A stretch of 52,289 nt of DNA from Neobacillus niacini (GCF_023715785.1 NZ_JAMBOX010000025.1:1-52289); one strand, 5' to 3'; positions 42,118 through 51,615 are shown, counted from the first letter of the stretch. Numbers and translations are program-made. The notes: a model not told the origin generated them from the sequence alone.

Positions 42118-42147
42118 GGTGGTAACTGAGACTTCCGTTTACCACCT
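42118..42147. terminator. bidirectional terminator
   Basis: AGGTGGTAA and TTACCACCT arms between convergent genes at 42090 and 42176. Confidence 0.7.
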
Positions 42148-42175
42148 CCAATTAAATATCCAATTATCTTGTTGA

Positions 42176-43636
42176 TTATAATTTTTTAGTTAATGGAAAC
42201 AAAACGCAATCTTTAATCGTATCACTATCAGTTAACACCATTAGCAAACGTTCAATGCCAAATCCCCAGCCTGAAATTGGCGGCATGCCATATTCCATAG
42301 CAACTACATAATCTTCGTCCATCTCCATAGCTTCTATATCTCCATTATTTTTAAGTATAGCCTGTTCTTCCAGTCTTCTTCTTTGTTCAAGTGGATCAAC
42401 TAACTCAGAATAGGCATTTATAATTTCAGCTCCGTTAACCACCAATTGAAATCGATCTGTAATAGTAGGGTTATGATCATTTGCACGAGCCAATGGAGAT
42501 AAATCAATTGGATGATGGATTAAAAAGGTTGGCTTGATAAGTTTGGGTCTGCACATTTTTTTGTAAAGAAGATCAATAAAATTACCTATCCCTAAAGATT
42601 CAATATCAGGGTGATCTAATTGAACATTTTTTTCCTTTGTTTCTTGGTATAAATCCTTAACATCAGGATAAAGGTCAATATCAATTCCTGTGTCTTTTAA
42701 AATTAAATCTCGGAATGAGACAACTTCCCACTTTAATGAAAAATCAATAGCTTGACCTTGTATCATTATTGTCGTTGTATTAAATGTTTGTTCAAGCACA
42801 TTCAGAAGCATTTCACGCATTAATTTCATTGTGTCCTCATAATTCCAATATGCCGCATAGCCTTCAACCATGGTAAACTCTTGAAGATGCTGAGGGCTGA
42901 TCCCTTCATTTCTGAAACACTTTGCAAATTCAAATACTTTGGTAAAACCACCAACAATTAATCTCTTCAAATATGTTTCTGGAGCTATTCTTAAATTTAA
43001 TTCAGTGTCTAAAGCGTTATGAAACGTTTTAAAAGGCTCAGCTATTGCACCCGATGATGTATGTTGCAATACTGGTGTTTCAACTTCCAAAAAGCCTTTT
43101 TCCTCAAAAAATCTGCGAATAGCACGAACCATCATTGTTCTGGTTAACAATCGACTTTGAGTGTCTTTCGTCATCATTAAATCTAAGTAACGCTGTCTAT
43201 ATCGAAGTTCAACATTACTTAATCCGTGCCACTTCTCAGGCAAAGTTCGTAATGCCTTTCCAAGAAATACATAGTTTTCGATCCGCAATGTTTTCTCACC
43301 TGTTTTTGTCGAATACATTCGCCCTTCAACACCTATGAAGTCCCCAATATCTACAAACTCAAAAAATTGTTCAAAGGGTCCATCACCAACTTCTTCTTTT
43401 TTTAAAAGTAGCTGAAGGCTCCCATTAATGTTTGAGATCGTAATAAAACTCAGTTTTTTAAAATCCCTAATACTCATTATTCGGCCCGCAACTCTTACTC
43501 CCGTTTTTTCATCCTCAAGTCTTGCAGCTTCGTTAAGCTCGTAGTTTGCCGAAAATTTTTCGGGATAGGCTGTTATTCCCAGGGTCATTAAAGTTTCTAG
43601 TTTCTCTATTCTTCTTGTTCTTTGTTCGTTACCCAT
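42176..43636 (-). CDS. lysS: class II lysyl-tRNA synthetase (divergent second copy)
   Basis: 486 residues. N-terminal OB-fold anticodon-binding domain (VRVAGRIMSIRDFKKLSFIT), then class II catalytic core with motif 2 (KVFEFAKCFRNEGISPQHLQ) and motif 3 (GWGFGIERLLMVLTDSD). EFTMVEGYAAYWNYEDTMKL is divergent from the usual EFTMLE-x-Y of the housekeeping enzyme in Bacilli (about 495 residues). A T-box leader precedes it, so it responds to uncharged tRNA-Lys. A housekeeping lysS usually sits elsewhere, so this is probably an extra, inducible enzyme. Confidence 0.9.
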   Translation of the reverse strand: MGNEQRTRRIEKLETLMTLGITAYPEKFSANYELNEAARLEDEKTGVRVAGRIMSIRDFKKLSFITISNINGSLQLLLKKEEVGDGPFEQFFEFVDIGDFIGVEGRMYSTKTGEKTLRIENYVFLGKALRTLPEKWHGLSNVELRYRQRYLDLMMTKDTQSRLLTRTMMVRAIRRFFEEKGFLEVETPVLQHTSSGAIAEPFKTFHNALDTELNLRIAPETYLKRLIVGGFTKVFEFAKCFRNEGISPQHLQEFTMVEGYAAYWNYEDTMKLMREMLLNVLEQTFNTTTIMIQGQAIDFSLKWEVVSFRDLILKDTGIDIDLYPDVKDLYQETKEKNVQLDHPDIESLGIGNFIDLLYKKMCRPKLIKPTFLIHHPIDLSPLARANDHNPTITDRFQLVVNGAEIINAYSELVDPLEQRRRLEEQAILKNNGDIEAMEMDEDYVVAMEYGMPPISGWGFGIERLLMVLTDSDTIKDCVLFPLTKKL

Positions 43637-43683
43637 TTTATTTACCTCCTGTTATTTGATCATTTATCAATTAGACAATATTT

Positions 43684-43985
43684 TTTATCAACAAAAAAAC
43701 TCCCACCCCCAAGATTGTTCATCTTGAGGACGAGAGTTTAGCTTCGTGGTACCACCTCAGTTTGTTGATATGTTACCATACCAACCTCTTTAGGTACGTC
43801 AATAAAATAAATTGATTATACCCTATCTCTTTATCGGGAGATCCCGTCGCAGTATCACTAAGAATAACCAAGCTTAGATCCGTGCGAAGCTCCGAGGCTT
43901 TTTCATTAAGCTAATTATTACTCCATTCCACCAACAGGAGCTCTCTGTGAATAATTAATCAAAATTACTCTTCTCTTCATCGCTC
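43684..43985 (-). promoter_or_regulatory. T-box leader of lysS
   Basis: Minus strand has the T-box antiterminator sequence AGGTGGTACCACG (43757-43745), a stem I region with the AGAGAG GA-motif (about 43946-43941) and GGTGGAA, and a following terminator (AACTCTCGTCC ... GGGGTGGGAGTT) ending in seven T (43699-43693). AATGAAAAAGCC in the stem I 3' side can hold a Lys AAA/AAG specifier. Confidence 0.9.
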
Positions 43986-44131
43986 TATATTCCGTTTTCA
44001 TAAGTTAAAAATATTTTAGTTAAATTAACTTGTTTAGTCAATGGTACTTTAACCAATAATTTTTTATAAATCGTAATTTAACTAACCTCCCGTTACTTCA
44101 ATAAGGATTCTGTTACTATTGCATAGGTTCC

Positions 44132-44320
44132 GCAGATGCTGAGAATATGAGTAGTATTCATGTTTCTGCAAACGAAAACTTACGACTTGTTCTATTTGCA
44201 GGTGAACCTATCAAAGAGCCTGTAGTAGCATATGGACCTTTTGTAATGAATACAGAAGAAGAAATACGACAGGCTTATCGGGATTATCAAGAGGGAAAAT
44301 TTGAAACTCCAGCAGATTAA
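44132..44320 (+). pseudogene. 3' remnant of a pirin-family gene
   Basis: Frame encodes ADAENMSSIHVSANENLRLV, LFAGEPIKEPVVAYGPFVMN and TEEEIRQAYRDYQEGKF, the C-terminal half of a pirin cupin domain. The N-terminal cupin with metal His residues is absent and no RBS precedes ATG 44147. Confidence 0.8.
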
Positions 44321-44413
44321 GGGGTTTAGATATAGTTATCTAAGTATTGGAGTCACTCAACAACGAACAAATTAAATAAAAATTATATCCATTTTTTAAA
44401 GAATAACGAATCA

Positions 44414-44444
44414 GACGCTCAGAAGCTAATTCTGGGCGTTTTTT
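44414..44444 (+). terminator. terminator of the former pirin gene
   Basis: ACGCTCAGAA and TTCTGGGCGT form a stem with one G-T pair and are followed by TTTTT. Confidence 0.85.
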
Positions 44445-44521
44445 GTAAACCGTATTAAGTGTGTCTTGGTAAGACAGTGACATTCCTTCTTCAACTACCC
44501 GTTAGTTCAATAAGTTCTACA

Positions 44522-44550
44522 AAAAAGAGCGTTAATCCTTAGATCAACGC
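44522..44550 (-). terminator. terminator of the DUF2187 gene
   Basis: GCGTTAATC (44529-44537) pairs with GATCAACGC (44542-44550) with one mismatch; minus strand continues TCTTTTTT. Confidence 0.85.
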
Positions 44551-44573
44551 CCCATTACTTTAAGTATAGTTGT

Positions 44574-44759
44574 TCACAAATTTTCATTCGTAATTTTATA
44601 ATTTTTATGATTGACTATGGTTGTAATAGGTTCATCTTTTTTCTTATTGTATCCGTACTCAACAATAACAGAATTTTCTCTTACAACCGTAACAGTTCCT
44701 TCATAGCTTTCCCCATCACGCTTAAATATAATATTGTCCCCTATTTTAGCAGTTGCCAT
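44574..44759 (-). CDS. DUF2187 (YkvS-like) protein
   Basis: 61 residues from ATG 44759 after GGGGTGATA; the longer ORF to 44813 has no RBS. MATAKIGDNIIFKRDGESYE, GTVTVVRENSVIVEYG and TTIVNHKNYKI follow the small KOW/SH3-like DUF2187 pattern. Function unknown. Confidence 0.8.
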   Translation of the reverse strand: MATAKIGDNIIFKRDGESYEGTVTVVRENSVIVEYGYNKKKDEPITTIVNHKNYKITNENL

Positions 44760-44813
44760 TTTATCACCCCTGAACTTATTATTTTCAGCAAAGATAAAAA
44801 AATGCAGCAACAA

Positions 44814-45515
44814 TTAAGATACGAGCTGTATTTGGCTTAAAGGAAAGCTACCCGTTAGGCAACCTCATATCTCATACCTCCTATGTTCCTGTTATTTTCA
44901 ATACCTGTGTTCGTGTAAGGCTTATTTGAAATTCTAATGGCTTAAAACAGAAAATATCCTTCTTCAACTATCCTCCCTCAATAAAAGAAGCGAAAACGCC
45001 GATTTACTCATGTTTGTTACCTCAAACAGAATTTTTCTTGAGTGTTTATCTTGTTTCATTTCAATTATTTTTCCCTTTAAAAACTGTATCAGACCATTCT
45101 AACTCGTTTTCAACTGATTTTGGTTCTACACACTTACACGCATAACTAACTGAAGGTCTTCCTGTTAAAGAAAAAGCAGCGGAACAAAAAAATTGCGATA
45201 ACCCTTATTGGATAATTGCCGCACCCATTACTTATTTGATAATTCCACCAAGAAATTGTTTCTCCCTTCATTCACCTTTTTTACACCTCATTAAACTCAA
45301 TCCCTAAATGTGTTGTACATGTAAAAAGACGCCTTCTTATTTAAGAAAAGCGCCAGACTGTTCAACAATGAAATATGCGAAGATCGCTCTGCAAATACGT
45401 TCTAATCTTATAAATTACCATAAATAATCCAAATTAGGACTTTAGAGTTTTCCGTTTTTTGTTCATCGGCATATGATAATGTACCGAAAACTTAAAATGG
45501 ACAGGAGGAGTTAGG
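44814..45515. other. about 700-bp gene-free region with degenerate repeats
   Basis: Contains CCTTCTTCAACTA-x-CC-type motifs (44958) matching 44488 and other CCGTT(A/C)G-type segments, and a possible Fe-S-like or repeat stretch near 45170-45230 without a start. No gene could be supported. The end holds the promoter of the hydrolase gene. Confidence 0.4.
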
Positions 45516-46436
45516 ATGGATGAGGAGAAAAAGGAGAAAAAAAGTAAATCCCTCTGGGGGCCGTTGTTGGCAGTACCATTTATATTTTTTCTCCCCCCTC
45601 TTAGCATCGGTTTGTATCTAACGCATCCCTTTCCTGCAAAAACGACGAAAAGCCCGAAGGATTATGGCATGGTTTTCGACGAAATTGAATTTCACAGCAG
45701 AAAAGACCAAGTTAAGCTGGCAGGCTGGTGGATTCCCGCCGCTTCACAGCAAAGCAAAAAAACAGTCATTACAGCACACGGTTATATGAATGAACGTTCC
45801 ATGAATAAGATTGAAGGACTCAAACTTGCTCGAATTCTTACGGAACAGGGATATAATGTGTTGATGTTTGATTTTCGAAATGCCGGCAAATCAAAAGGAA
45901 GAACAACGGGGTTGGGGTTCTTTGAAAACCACGATTTATATGCGGCGATTGATTATGCCATTCAGAAAAAAAGTCAGAAAAAGATTGCGCTTCTTGGTTG
46001 GAGTATGGGTGCTTCCACGGCCCTTATTGCCGGGTGCGAACATCCTGGAGTTTCTGCCATCATTGCTGATAGTCCCTTTAGTGATTTAGGGCCGTTTTTA
46101 AAAGAAAATCTTTCTTATTGGTCCAAATTGCCGAAAAATCCCTTTACACCAATTATTTATCACTCTATGCGAAAACTTCTTAAAATTGACCCTACTGAAG
46201 TGTCTCCAATCAATCATGTTAAGAATGCAAAAGGGAAGTCTTTCCTATTCATTCACAGTAAAACAGACGAAGCCATTCCTTATACCGAAAGTAAAAGTTT
46301 ATTCCATTCGGTCTCCTCTGCCAATCGTAAAGAATTATGGCTAACGGAAGGATGTCAACACATTCATTCTTATCCTCAGAATAAAAAAGAATATACGCGC
46401 CGTGTTGTCCAGTTTCTTGATAAATACTTAACATAA
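45516..46436 (+). CDS. membrane-anchored alpha/beta hydrolase (YqkD-like)
   Basis: 306 residues. ATG 45516 after CAGGAGGAG. One N-terminal membrane helix (about residues 13-33: LWGPLLAVPFIFFLPPLSIG), then an alpha/beta-hydrolase fold. Oxyanion region TAHGYMNERSM, nucleophile Ser163 in GWSMGAS, acid Asp in FIHSKTDEAIP, His in GCQHIHSYP. Substrate unknown; ester or peptide. Single gene with a GTGCCAGGCAC-family terminator after it. Confidence 0.85.
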   Translation: MDEEKKEKKSKSLWGPLLAVPFIFFLPPLSIGLYLTHPFPAKTTKSPKDYGMVFDEIEFHSRKDQVKLAGWWIPAASQQSKKTVITAHGYMNERSMNKIEGLKLARILTEQGYNVLMFDFRNAGKSKGRTTGLGFFENHDLYAAIDYAIQKKSQKKIALLGWSMGASTALIAGCEHPGVSAIIADSPFSDLGPFLKENLSYWSKLPKNPFTPIIYHSMRKLLKIDPTEVSPINHVKNAKGKSFLFIHSKTDEAIPYTESKSLFHSVSSANRKELWLTEGCQHIHSYPQNKKEYTRRVVQFLDKYLT

Positions 46437-46484
46437 AAATTGTCAGGTACCTTCCAATATTCTGGGGGGAGCCTGAAATTTATT
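46437..46484 (+). repeat. GTGCCAGGCAC-family repeat, copy 7 (degenerate)
   Basis: TGTCAGGTACCTTCC pairs imperfectly with GGGGGGAGCCTGAAA; downstream of the hydrolase stop. Confidence 0.6.
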
Positions 46485-46561
46485 TAATCTGAACACTGAA
46501 TTTACAAGCCTTTAATATTCACATGGTATGATGGGTTTACCAACGAAGGGAGGCAGCAAAA

Positions 46562-47359
46562 ATGAATGTGCGTGCAGTATTTATTGATATGGATGGTACA
46601 CTTCTAACAGCCTCAAACGACATTTCCAGCCGAAATATGGAGGCGATTCATAGCCTCGTGAATCAGGGTGTTAAGGTTTTCTTGGCTACTGGCCGCCATT
46701 ATGAAGTAACCGCTCCCTATCACAAAGAAATAGGATTACGGTCTCCAATGATCTGTTTGAACGGTGCCGCTATTCATGATGCGGTGACTGGGAAAGCGAT
46801 GCATATGCAAACCGTTCAAGTGGACCAAGCTCGATTTCACCAACTGACAGCCGAAAATCCTTGTAATGTCATTATTCATACAGCAGATGGGATCTATTGT
46901 AAGGAAACCAATGAAGAAATTGAATACTGGACACAAGTTGGGAACATCCCTCCGCGGTATATTGGAGATTTAAGACAGGCAAATTATCAAGATGTCCTTA
47001 AATATAGTGTGCTGACTGGCGAACCAAGTCCGAAATTCTCTGCTTTGTTTAAAAAAGAAGCCGAAGTGATCGATTGGAGTAATGGATTTGAACTGGTTGC
47101 ACATAATGTATCGAAATGGTCTGCGATCAAAAGGTTGCTGCACGCATTTCGAATTAGTCCAAATGAAGCGGTTGCCATTGGAGACGGACCCAATGATATT
47201 CAAATGCTTCTTCATGTAGGTACCGGTGTGGCAATGGGGAACGCAAGCAAAGAGGTGAAAGCAGCCGCTGATTTTGTTACTGGACACCACGAACAAGATG
47301 GTTTGGCTGACTTTATCGAACGCTATCTGCTTCCATCGTATAAATCCATTGTGATATAG
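46562..47359 (+). CDS. HAD-superfamily Cof-type phosphatase
   Basis: 265 residues. ATG 46562 after GGAGG. DMDGTLL motif with Asp9 and Asp11, a C2-type cap, and the late AVAIGDGPNDIQMLLHVGTG motif for Mg2+. Cof/YwpJ-like enzymes hydrolyse sugar phosphates or flavin intermediates. Substrate unknown. Confidence 0.9.
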   Translation: MNVRAVFIDMDGTLLTASNDISSRNMEAIHSLVNQGVKVFLATGRHYEVTAPYHKEIGLRSPMICLNGAAIHDAVTGKAMHMQTVQVDQARFHQLTAENPCNVIIHTADGIYCKETNEEIEYWTQVGNIPPRYIGDLRQANYQDVLKYSVLTGEPSPKFSALFKKEAEVIDWSNGFELVAHNVSKWSAIKRLLHAFRISPNEAVAIGDGPNDIQMLLHVGTGVAMGNASKEVKAAADFVTGHHEQDGLADFIERYLLPSYKSIVI

Positions 47360-47501
47360 GCTTATTTAAAAAATGACAGGTGATTGCCTGTTATTTTTTT
47401 ACTTACAAAAAATATATATACCTTTTACATTTGAGTAATAAAGAAGAAACCATCTCCAAATATAATATAGAGAAAGCCTACATTTTGAGTGGAGGGATAA
47501 A

Positions 47502-48482
47502 ATGGATACAACGTCTCACATCATGATGGGGTTTGGGTTAGGTGCTCTTGCTCAAATTGATCCTGTTATCGCGAATGATGCTGCCCTGTCACAAGCCGTT
47601 GTTATCGGTACGGTCATAGGTTCCAATGCACCTGATTTTGACTTTATTTATCGTATGAAAGGAAAAGGCAGCTATTACCGAAACCACCGAGCATGGTCCC
47701 ATTCGATTCTTGCTTTACCTTTATGGAGTGCCGCCGTTTCAGGTATCATTTTCTCATTTTTCACCGTATCATCTTTTACCCATCTATTTTTTTGGACCTT
47801 CTTAGCCGTTATTCTGCATGTCTTCTTTGATTTGTTTAACGTGCACGGGACACAGGTCTTACTCCCTTTCTCTAAAAAATGGATTGCCTTTGATTCACTC
47901 CCCTTATTCGACCCGACCATTTTTTTCTTTCATGTGCTAGGATTTGGCCTGCTTCTTTTCTATGAACCTGGAAAAACCTTTCTGATTATCTATCTTTTTA
48001 TCTTCCTATATGTTTTGGTCCGAACAGTTTACGCATTTTTGATAAAAAGAAAATTAGAGCATCACTTCATCCGGTCGCTCCGGATTAAATTGATTCCACG
48101 TACGTCCTTGTTTCATTGGGACGTTCTAATTGAGACAAAGGAAGATTTTTTATTTGGGGTCTATTGTGATGGAAGCCTGCACATTGAACATACCTTATCA
48201 AAGGAAATACACTTTCCAGAACTGGTTTCAGATAGCCAAAACCATCCTTCCGTTTCTGATTTTCTGTCCAGCACCCAATTCGCCTATCCTTTTGTTCGGG
48301 CTTGGAAAAATGGATATTTCGTCTATTGGAAGGACCTTCGTTTTCGCACAAATAAATTTTTTCCCACTCTTGCCATTCTGTATATTTCCTCAGACTTCAA
48401 GATGAAGAATTGCTTTATCGGCACCGTGTATTCCTTGAAGCAATACAAGCAGGTTGTCCGAAAACTTAAAAAAGTGTGTTAA
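47502..48482 (+). CDS. yfhP: YfhP-like membrane metal-dependent hydrolase
   Basis: 326 residues, the length of B. subtilis YfhP. Early TTSHIMMGFG and later NHRAWSHSILALPLWS and ILHVFFDLFNVHG supply the His/Asp metal motifs of the YdjM/YfhP family. About five membrane helices in the first half and a soluble C-terminal part. Function in B. subtilis is poorly known. RBS GGAGGG. Confidence 0.88.
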   Translation: MDTTSHIMMGFGLGALAQIDPVIANDAALSQAVVIGTVIGSNAPDFDFIYRMKGKGSYYRNHRAWSHSILALPLWSAAVSGIIFSFFTVSSFTHLFFWTFLAVILHVFFDLFNVHGTQVLLPFSKKWIAFDSLPLFDPTIFFFHVLGFGLLLFYEPGKTFLIIYLFIFLYVLVRTVYAFLIKRKLEHHFIRSLRIKLIPRTSLFHWDVLIETKEDFLFGVYCDGSLHIEHTLSKEIHFPELVSDSQNHPSVSDFLSSTQFAYPFVRAWKNGYFVYWKDLRFRTNKFFPTLAILYISSDFKMKNCFIGTVYSLKQYKQVVRKLKKVC

Positions 48483-48487
48483 TAATT

Positions 48488-48535
48488 AAAAAAGTGCCAG
48501 GCACCTCCCCATTTTCTGGAGAGTGCCTGGCAATT
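48488..48535. repeat. GTGCCAGGCAC-family repeat, copy 8
   Basis: AAGTGCCAGGCACCTCCCC pairs with GGAGAGTGCCTGGCA; flanked by A-run and T-run. Shared terminator for convergent yfhP and patatin genes. Confidence 0.85.
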
Positions 48536-48542
48536 AATTTTT

Positions 48543-49397
48543 TTATCTATTCTTCGCTAAAAAGCTTTCTAGCCTATTAAATTGTTCCTTTGCGTCTTTC
48601 AAACCCAATTCGTAAAGGCGTTCTAATCGTTCCTTGTTGCGTTCCACCCTTCCGACCGGCATCTCCATGCTTGGTCTAATCACAAATAGGTTTCCTAGCT
48701 CTTCCTGTCTATGAATATATTCTAGGGTTTCATTATAGTGTTTGTATCGCACTTTCAATAGGTCATTAATTTTAGGATGCTGCTTGTACTTGAAAATAGC
48801 AGACATCTTACTTGGCGGCCGTTTAAAATAGCCCTGTGGTTTCGTTAAGATAATTACATTTTTTCTATAGCCATCGTTCTCAGCTTTTTTGATCGGAATA
48901 GGGTCCACAATCCCGCCGTCTAAAAGCTGCTGGTTTTTGTATTCCACACTTGGCGCTACAAAAGGCAATGAACTTGATGCTCTCAAGAGTTTAGTCAGAT
49001 GTTCACTTTGGTGCTCTTTTTCAAAATAAACGGGCTTACCTGTTTCGCAATCCGTTGTGACAATCACAAATTGCTCAGGGCTTTTGATAAAGGTATCCAT
49101 ATCAAAGGGTACCAATTTATTTGGGATTTCATCAAATAAAAAGTCCATTCCAAACAGTTCCCGCTTTTTAATAAAATTCGAAAAGGATAAGTAACGCTTA
49201 TCCTCAATGTAGCCGAGATTTACCTCTTTGTTCCGTCCTGCTTGTCTTGAAAGATAGGAAGCACCCATGCAAGCTCCAGCAGATACACCAATTACGTACG
49301 GGAAGTATAGATCTTGACTCATAAAATATTCAAGCACTCCCGCTGTATATAATCCACGCATGCCGCCGCCTTCAAGAACTAATCCCGCGTCTGTCAT
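48543..49397 (-). CDS. patatin-like phospholipase (YlbK/RssA family)
   Basis: 284 residues. Glycine-rich loop GLVLEGGGMRGLYTAG, nucleophile Ser39 in GVSAG, catalytic Asp160 in DGGIVDPIP. Soluble; no signal peptide. Lipid acyl hydrolase by family. Confidence 0.92.
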   Translation of the reverse strand: MTDAGLVLEGGGMRGLYTAGVLEYFMSQDLYFPYVIGVSAGACMGASYLSRQAGRNKEVNLGYIEDKRYLSFSNFIKKRELFGMDFLFDEIPNKLVPFDMDTFIKSPEQFVIVTTDCETGKPVYFEKEHQSEHLTKLLRASSSLPFVAPSVEYKNQQLLDGGIVDPIPIKKAENDGYRKNVIILTKPQGYFKRPPSKMSAIFKYKQHPKINDLLKVRYKHYNETLEYIHRQEELGNLFVIRPSMEMPVGRVERNKERLERLYELGLKDAKEQFNRLESFLAKNR

Positions 49398-49548
49398 CTT
49401 CCATTCCCTCTATTCAATTTAAGATTCTTTCTAAAAAATATGGTATCAAAAAAATGAGTAGTTTGTAACTGATAAGCATTTCAGTGAGAATTGGTTTGAA
49501 ACATCTTTGCTTCAGTTGGACGACGAGGGTTCAAAAATAAAAATAAAA

Positions 49549-49593
49549 ATAAAAAGTGCCAGCAGAAGTAAATAATGAGGGTGCCCGGCACTT
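49549..49593 (-). repeat. GTGCCAGGCAC-family repeat, copy 9 (degenerate)
   Basis: AAGTGCCAGC and GGTGCCCGGCACTT arms with a decayed centre, downstream of the crotonase gene. Confidence 0.6.
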
Positions 49594-49640
49594 TCCAGGT
49601 ATCGTACATTGGAATGGTTCAATTAAATCCAGAGATTCAC

Positions 49641-50429
49641 CTATTCGCCTCGGAACACAGGCTTTCTTTTCTCGGCAAAGGATTGAACCCCTTCCTGAAC
49701 GTCTTTAGTCCCAAAACATTGTTTAATAAACGCGAACTCTTGTTTTAAAATCGTTGTAAGATCTGTGTCAGGGCTTGCAGCTAGCAATCTCTTCGAAAGT
49801 GTCATTGCAATCGGGGGCCCTGCCGCGAGTTCCCTGGCAAAATTCATCACCTGTTCCTGTAATTCTTCAGCCGGAAATACACCGTTCACTAATCCAATTC
49901 GTTCCGCTTCCTCAGGGTAAATGTCCCGACCAGTAAAAATCAATTCGGCAGCTTTTGCCTGCCCGACTAACCGCGGTAAAAAATAACTCATTCCCGCATC
50001 AGGGCTGAGACCTCGGCGAATGTATCCAGTTGTAACCCTTGCATCCGCAGACATGAACCGGATGTCACAAGCTAAAGCGAGCGCGAGTCCTGCACCAGCC
50101 GCAATTCCATTAATGGCAGCCACAACCGGCTTATCACAATGAACAATCCCCAATGCTTGATGTCCCACCCAACCCAATTCATCTAATTTCTGATGACGTG
50201 ATTGAATATCCTGATTTTTCGTCGAATAATCAGTCAAATCAAGACCTGCACAGAATCCTCGTCCACTGCCGGTAATGACAATGACACGTACCTCATCGTC
50301 AGCAGAAGCCTCTGTAATGGCCTGAATAATCTCATGACTGAGCGTATCATTTACGGCATTCAGACGCTCAGGTCTGTTTAGTGTTAGTCTACGAACCCCA
50401 TCTTTCGTTTCCACAATAATATGTTTCAT
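49641..50429 (-). CDS. enoyl-CoA hydratase/isomerase (PaaG-like)
   Basis: 262 residues. Oxyanion-hole segments GRGFCAGLDL and NGIAAGAGLALALACDIRFM are intact. The catalytic region RRGLSPDAGMSYFLPRLVGQ carries Asp rather than a Glu pair, as in PaaG-type isomerases. RBS GAGGAGG. Acts on acyl-CoA in fatty or aromatic acid breakdown; no pathway partners nearby. Confidence 0.85.
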   Translation of the reverse strand: MKHIIVETKDGVRRLTLNRPERLNAVNDTLSHEIIQAITEASADDEVRVIVITGSGRGFCAGLDLTDYSTKNQDIQSRHQKLDELGWVGHQALGIVHCDKPVVAAINGIAAGAGLALALACDIRFMSADARVTTGYIRRGLSPDAGMSYFLPRLVGQAKAAELIFTGRDIYPEEAERIGLVNGVFPAEELQEQVMNFARELAAGPPIAMTLSKRLLAASPDTDLTTILKQEFAFIKQCFGTKDVQEGVQSFAEKRKPVFRGE

Positions 50430-50667
50430 CCTTTATTCCTCCTCACATTTTTCTCAAAAAAATCCCTTTCAAACTAAATTATCTACTATTCAGACTATTT
50501 ATAATATAACTCCCCTCTCGGTTGCTTGTCACATATAAAAACTTTATATTAAGGTATGAACTAAATTCGACCGATATATCGACTACGGTAGTCTTTTATA
50601 TTTGCGGCAAATTCAGGATTATACTGGTTTTCATTAATAGAATAAATGCTTACTACGGGAGGCTTGT

Positions 50668-51006
50668 ATGAGATTGAAAAATAGGTTTTTATTGTTAACT
50701 TTTATTATTGGCTTATTAGTCGCTTGTACACCTGTAAATACTGACCCTAACGACAACGAAATAAAGGTTGATAAAGCAACAGGATTTTTTATAGGTACCA
50801 TTGAGGAAAAGAGTGATCAAAATGCCATTGTGAATGTAGATCAGGGGGAAATCCTTAAATCAGGTAACCGTGTTTTTGTGAATCTTTCCGTTAACAGCAA
50901 CGCAACATTTCAAGTTGGCGATAAGATAAGAGTAGATTATGAGGGTGAGGTACGAGAATCTTATCCTTTTAGAATTAATGTAACGAATGTAGAATTAATA
51001 AATTGA
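50668..51006 (+). CDS. DUF3221-type lipoprotein
   Basis: 112 residues. ATG 50668 after GGGAGG. Lipobox LLVAC, then a small beta-rich domain (GFFIGTIEEKSDQNAIVNVD, FQVGDKIRVDYEGEV) typical of DUF3221. Function unknown. Confidence 0.8.
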   Translation: MRLKNRFLLLTFIIGLLVACTPVNTDPNDNEIKVDKATGFFIGTIEEKSDQNAIVNVDQGEILKSGNRVFVNLSVNSNATFQVGDKIRVDYEGEVRESYPFRINVTNVELIN

Positions 51007-51174
51007 ATAGGAGATACGTGCAATATTAAGTAGATCATTCATAATCTAACAAGCATTAAAGCATAAAAAACTGTCATTCAGCATCACCCTCTTTGCAACC
51101 CAAATCTTTATCGGTTTGACAAAGGCTAAATTTATCATTATTATCAATTCAAACTTTACAATGGGGAGATATGT

Positions 51175-51615
51175 TTGAAAATTTATGTCGATGCAGATGC
51201 TTGTCCGGTAAAAGATATCATTATCTCTGAAGGTACGAAGGCGGAAATTCCTATTACCCTTGTTACTAGCTTCTCTCATTTTTCTAATACGCAACAACCA
51301 TCGAGTGTAGAAACCATTTATGTCGACTCTGGAGCAGATGCTGCGGATTATCGAATCATGAAGTTAGCCGAAAAAGGAGATATCATCGTTACGCAAGATT
51401 ATGGTCTTGCTTCGCTGGGTTTAGCAAAAGGTTGTACGGTACTTCACCATAGTGGGTTCAGCTATACAAATGAAAACATTGACCAATTATTACAAACACG
51501 TTATTTGAGTGCTATGGCTCGAAAAAGCGGAAAGCGTACAAAGGGTCCAAAACCTTTAACATCAGAGGATAGAGAAAAATTTAAGAAACTTTTTAAAAGA
51601 GCGATTTCACAGTAA
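51175..51615 (+). CDS. yqxD: YqxD/YaiI-family protein (UPF0178)
   Basis: 146 residues from TTG 51175 after GGGGAG. MKIYVDADACPVKDIIISEG and DYRIMKLAEKGDIIVTQDYG are the PIN-like acid motifs of the DUF188 family, suggesting nuclease-like activity. RTKGPKPLTSEDREKF is the conserved basic tail. Confidence 0.92.
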   Translation: MKIYVDADACPVKDIIISEGTKAEIPITLVTSFSHFSNTQQPSSVETIYVDSGADAADYRIMKLAEKGDIIVTQDYGLASLGLAKGCTVLHHSGFSYTNENIDQLLQTRYLSAMARKSGKRTKGPKPLTSEDREKFKKLFKRAISQ

